This document shows, piece by piece, positions 4,733 through 6,496 of a stretch of 6,496 bases of DNA. The stretch spans positions 1 through 6,496 of the forward strand of contig CAKORZ010000072.1 of NCBI GenBank assembly GCA_934101685.1, read 5' to 3'. Made by a program: the position numbers and the translations under genes. The DNA is from an uncultured Bacilli bacterium. Lineage in GTDB: Bacteria > Bacillota_I > Bacilli_A > RFN20 > DUOF01. The stretch's first letter is position 1; each line of letters starts with the position of its first letter. The notes below the pieces were generated by a model. That model was not told where the DNA came from. It saw nothing but the letters and a program-made list of their open reading frames with translations, and made no database searches.

Positions 4733-6496
4733 TTTTTTAAATTCCACAATTGTAGAGCCCATTCCGCCATCACTCATACCACCAAAATGATACTCTATAT
4801 TTTTCTCTTTTTTCAAGTATTCATGTATTGCTTTTTGAAGTTTACCTGTACCATAACCATGAATTATTCTAACACTTGGTAAATGCATTAATCTAGCCTT
4901 GTCTAAATAAGGTTCTAATAAATTAAGTGCTTCTTCTACTCTTTTACCAATAAGATTTAATTCCATGCTCATTTTTTCACTCTTTACTTTACTAGATATA
5001 CTGACTTTAGTTTTAACTTGTTTTGCTTTAGTTCTTTCTAAATCACTACCATCAACATTTAAAGTTAAGTTTCCTATATTAACTCCATATTTATTTTTAT
5101 TAACACTAGTAATTACTCCTACTTTACTTAAAGATACTATTTTTACATTATCACCTATTTTAAAAGTATCACTAGCTTTGCTTTCTTCATCTTCACTAAT
5201 AAAACTATCTAATTCTTTATTAGCAATTAGAGCTTCATGCATTTTTAAATTTTCTTTTTCTTTAATACTTTTATATATCTCATTTATTTGTTCTTTTCTC
5301 TCTTTTACTAACTCTTCAATTAAATCTTCTGAATTTTCTTTTATTTCTTCTAATTTCTTATTTAATAATGTTTCTTTTTCTTTGTTCTCTTCAATTAATC
5401 TATTTAATTCATTATTTTTAAGTTCATATTCTTTAATTAAATTTAATTGTTCCTCTAGTTTTAATTCTAATTTTTCAAGTGCTAGTTCAGTTGAAGTAGA
5501 ATACTCCTTCTTATAACTATATGCTTTATTTATTATATCTTTGCTTATTCCATATCTAGAGGAAATCTCTAAAGCATATGATTTACCTACTTGGTCTTTT
5601 AATAAATGATAAGTAGGTTTTAAGTTAACTTTATCAAACTCCATTGAAGATACTTGAACATAATCTTGTTTAAGAGCAAAAGTTTTTAAGTTTTCATAGT
5701 GAGTAGAGCTAAGCAAAAAGCAATCTTTTTTATGACAATAATCAATAATTGCCATTGCTAAAGATTCACCCTCACGAGGATCAGTGCCAGCTCCTACTTC
5801 ATCTAGTAATACTAATGATTTATTAGTTATGTTATTTAATATATAAGCTATATTAGAAATGTGTGAAGAAAATGTAGATAAGGAAGATACAATTGATTGA
5901 TTATCTCCAATATCAACATATATATTATCAAATATAGGTAATATTGCTTCTCCTTTAACAGGGATTGCAAGTCCACACTCATTCATATATGCAAGTATTC
6001 CTACTGTTTTAAGCGCTACACTTTTACCACCAGTATTAGGCCCACTTATAATTAATATTTTTTTATTATCTTTACTTAAATAAAAGTCATTACTTACTAC
6101 TTTACTTCTATCAATCAAAGGATGATTTGCTTTTATTAACTTAATTGTATCTTCACTAATAGTAGCAATCTTTCCATCAATATTATTACAGTATTCTCCT
6201 TTAGCAAACATAAAATCTAACTCTAGTAAACATTCAAAATTAGTTCTTATTTCATTTGCGTATTTACATACAAGTCTTGATAACTCTGTTAATATTCTAA
6301 GTATTTCTTCATTTTCTTCATTTTTTAAAATATTTATTTTAGAAGTTATTTTATATACTACTTCTGGCTCTACATAACTTGTATAACCACTATTAGATTC
6401 ATCTACTACAATACCCCCTAATTTATATTTATCAGTAGATTTAACTGCTAATACTTGTTTTCCATTTTTATATACTATATTAGTGTCATTTAATAT
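4730..6496 (-). CDS. mutS2: Endonuclease MutS2 (MutS paralogue with Smr domain), 5' end cut by window edge
   Basis: MutS2 lacks the mismatch-recognition domain of MutS. In family members it suppresses recombination, and in Bacillus subtilis it also recognises and splits collided ribosomes. The frame stays open to the right edge, giving 588 residues of an expected 780 or so; about 190-200 N-terminal residues are missing, and the first Met, at 6211, is internal. From the edge: core/lever region with GGIVVDESNSGYTSYVEPE (26-44); Walker A GPNTGGKS (152-159); Walker B LVLLDEVGAGTDPREG (228-243) with Asp232-Glu233; SSTHYENLK (263-271); a long charged coiled coil about 335-425; a small KOW-like beta segment about 445-487; and a C-terminal Smr domain (about 511-588) with HGYGTG (546-551). 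The Smr motif normally read as LDLRG is LNLIG (513-517), which changes an Asp and an Arg tied to nuclease function. It abuts uvrC directly. Confidence 0.96.
   Translation of the reverse strand: MLNDTNIVYKNGKQVLAVKSTDKYKLGGIVVDESNSGYTSYVEPEVVYKITSKINILKNEENEEILRILTELSRLVCKYANEIRTNFECLLELDFMFAKGEYCNNIDGKIATISEDTIKLIKANHPLIDRSKVVSNDFYLSKDNKKILIISGPNTGGKSVALKTVGILAYMNECGLAIPVKGEAILPIFDNIYVDIGDNQSIVSSLSTFSSHISNIAYILNNITNKSLVLLDEVGAGTDPREGESLAMAIIDYCHKKDCFLLSSTHYENLKTFALKQDYVQVSSMEFDKVNLKPTYHLLKDQVGKSYALEISSRYGISKDIINKAYSYKKEYSTSTELALEKLELKLEEQLNLIKEYELKNNELNRLIEENKEKETLLNKKLEEIKENSEDLIEELVKERKEQINEIYKSIKEKENLKMHEALIANKELDSFISEDEESKASDTFKIGDNVKIVSLSKVGVITSVNKNKYGVNIGNLTLNVDGSDLERTKAKQVKTKVSISSKVKSEKMSMELNLIGKRVEEALNLLEPYLDKARLMHLPSVRIIHGYGTGKLQKAIHEYLKKEKNIEYHFGGMSDGGMGSTIVEFKK

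Noticed and set aside
4965..5516. Plus-strand 183-residue open frame rich in Ser, Leu and Phe
   Set aside because: It is the antisense of the MutS2 coiled-coil and linker coding sequence. Its low-complexity composition comes from reversed Lys/Glu codons, and no ribosome binding site or family motif is visible.
6209..6211. ATG at 6211 as mutS2 start
   Set aside because: The same frame continues for 95 codons to the window edge with conserved MutS2 sequence (GGIVVDES...VEPE), so this Met is internal.
1..6496. Mycoplasma-type genetic code (TGA as tryptophan)
   Set aside because: Very low G+C raised the question, but the tryptophans checked in the ligase and MBOAT are TGG, and I met no in-frame TGA in the genes read.

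Overview
The window is an AT-rich, gene-dense stretch in which every gene I can support lies on the minus strand, so transcription runs from high to low coordinates. Very low G+C, the MutS2-UvrC-GerE gene order and a GerE-type regulator point to a low-GC Firmicute of the Bacilli or a nearby gut lineage, from a spore-forming background. I cannot name the genus. All tryptophans I checked are TGG and the complete genes end in TAA or TAG.

Region 1 (6496 down to 2981) is a repair and quality-control pair: the C-terminal three quarters of mutS2, cut by the right window edge, followed at once by uvrC. The mutS2 stop codon overlaps the uvrC ribosome binding site, so the two are probably co-transcribed and translationally coupled.

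Region 2 (about 2980 to 2708) is gerE, a 67-residue stand-alone LuxR-type helix-turn-helix protein closely resembling the late mother-cell sporulation regulator of Bacillus. Its short upstream gap contains an exact match to the sigma-K -10 consensus followed by a perfect Shine-Dalgarno. It ends in a GAAA-loop hairpin that includes its stop codon and is probably its terminator.

Region 3 (about 2707 to 1) is a tightly packed three-gene cassette: an amino-acid adenylation enzyme of the DltA/NRPS type, a stand-alone acyl carrier protein, and a membrane-bound O-acyltransferase (MBOAT) cut off by the left edge. The logic is that of the dlt system: activate an amino acid with ATP, load it on the carrier's phosphopantetheine arm, and pass it through the MBOAT protein to an extracellular acceptor. 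The details differ from canonical dltABCD: gene order is ligase-carrier-MBOAT, the ligase lacks the DltA pocket cysteine, the carrier has a generic ACP motif, and the MBOAT looks closer to the AlgI/exopolysaccharide branch than to DltB. Substrate and acceptor are therefore open. This is the most interesting part of the window. No intergenic stretch exceeds about 110 bases, and I see no RNA gene, mobile element, CRISPR array or sizeable repeat.
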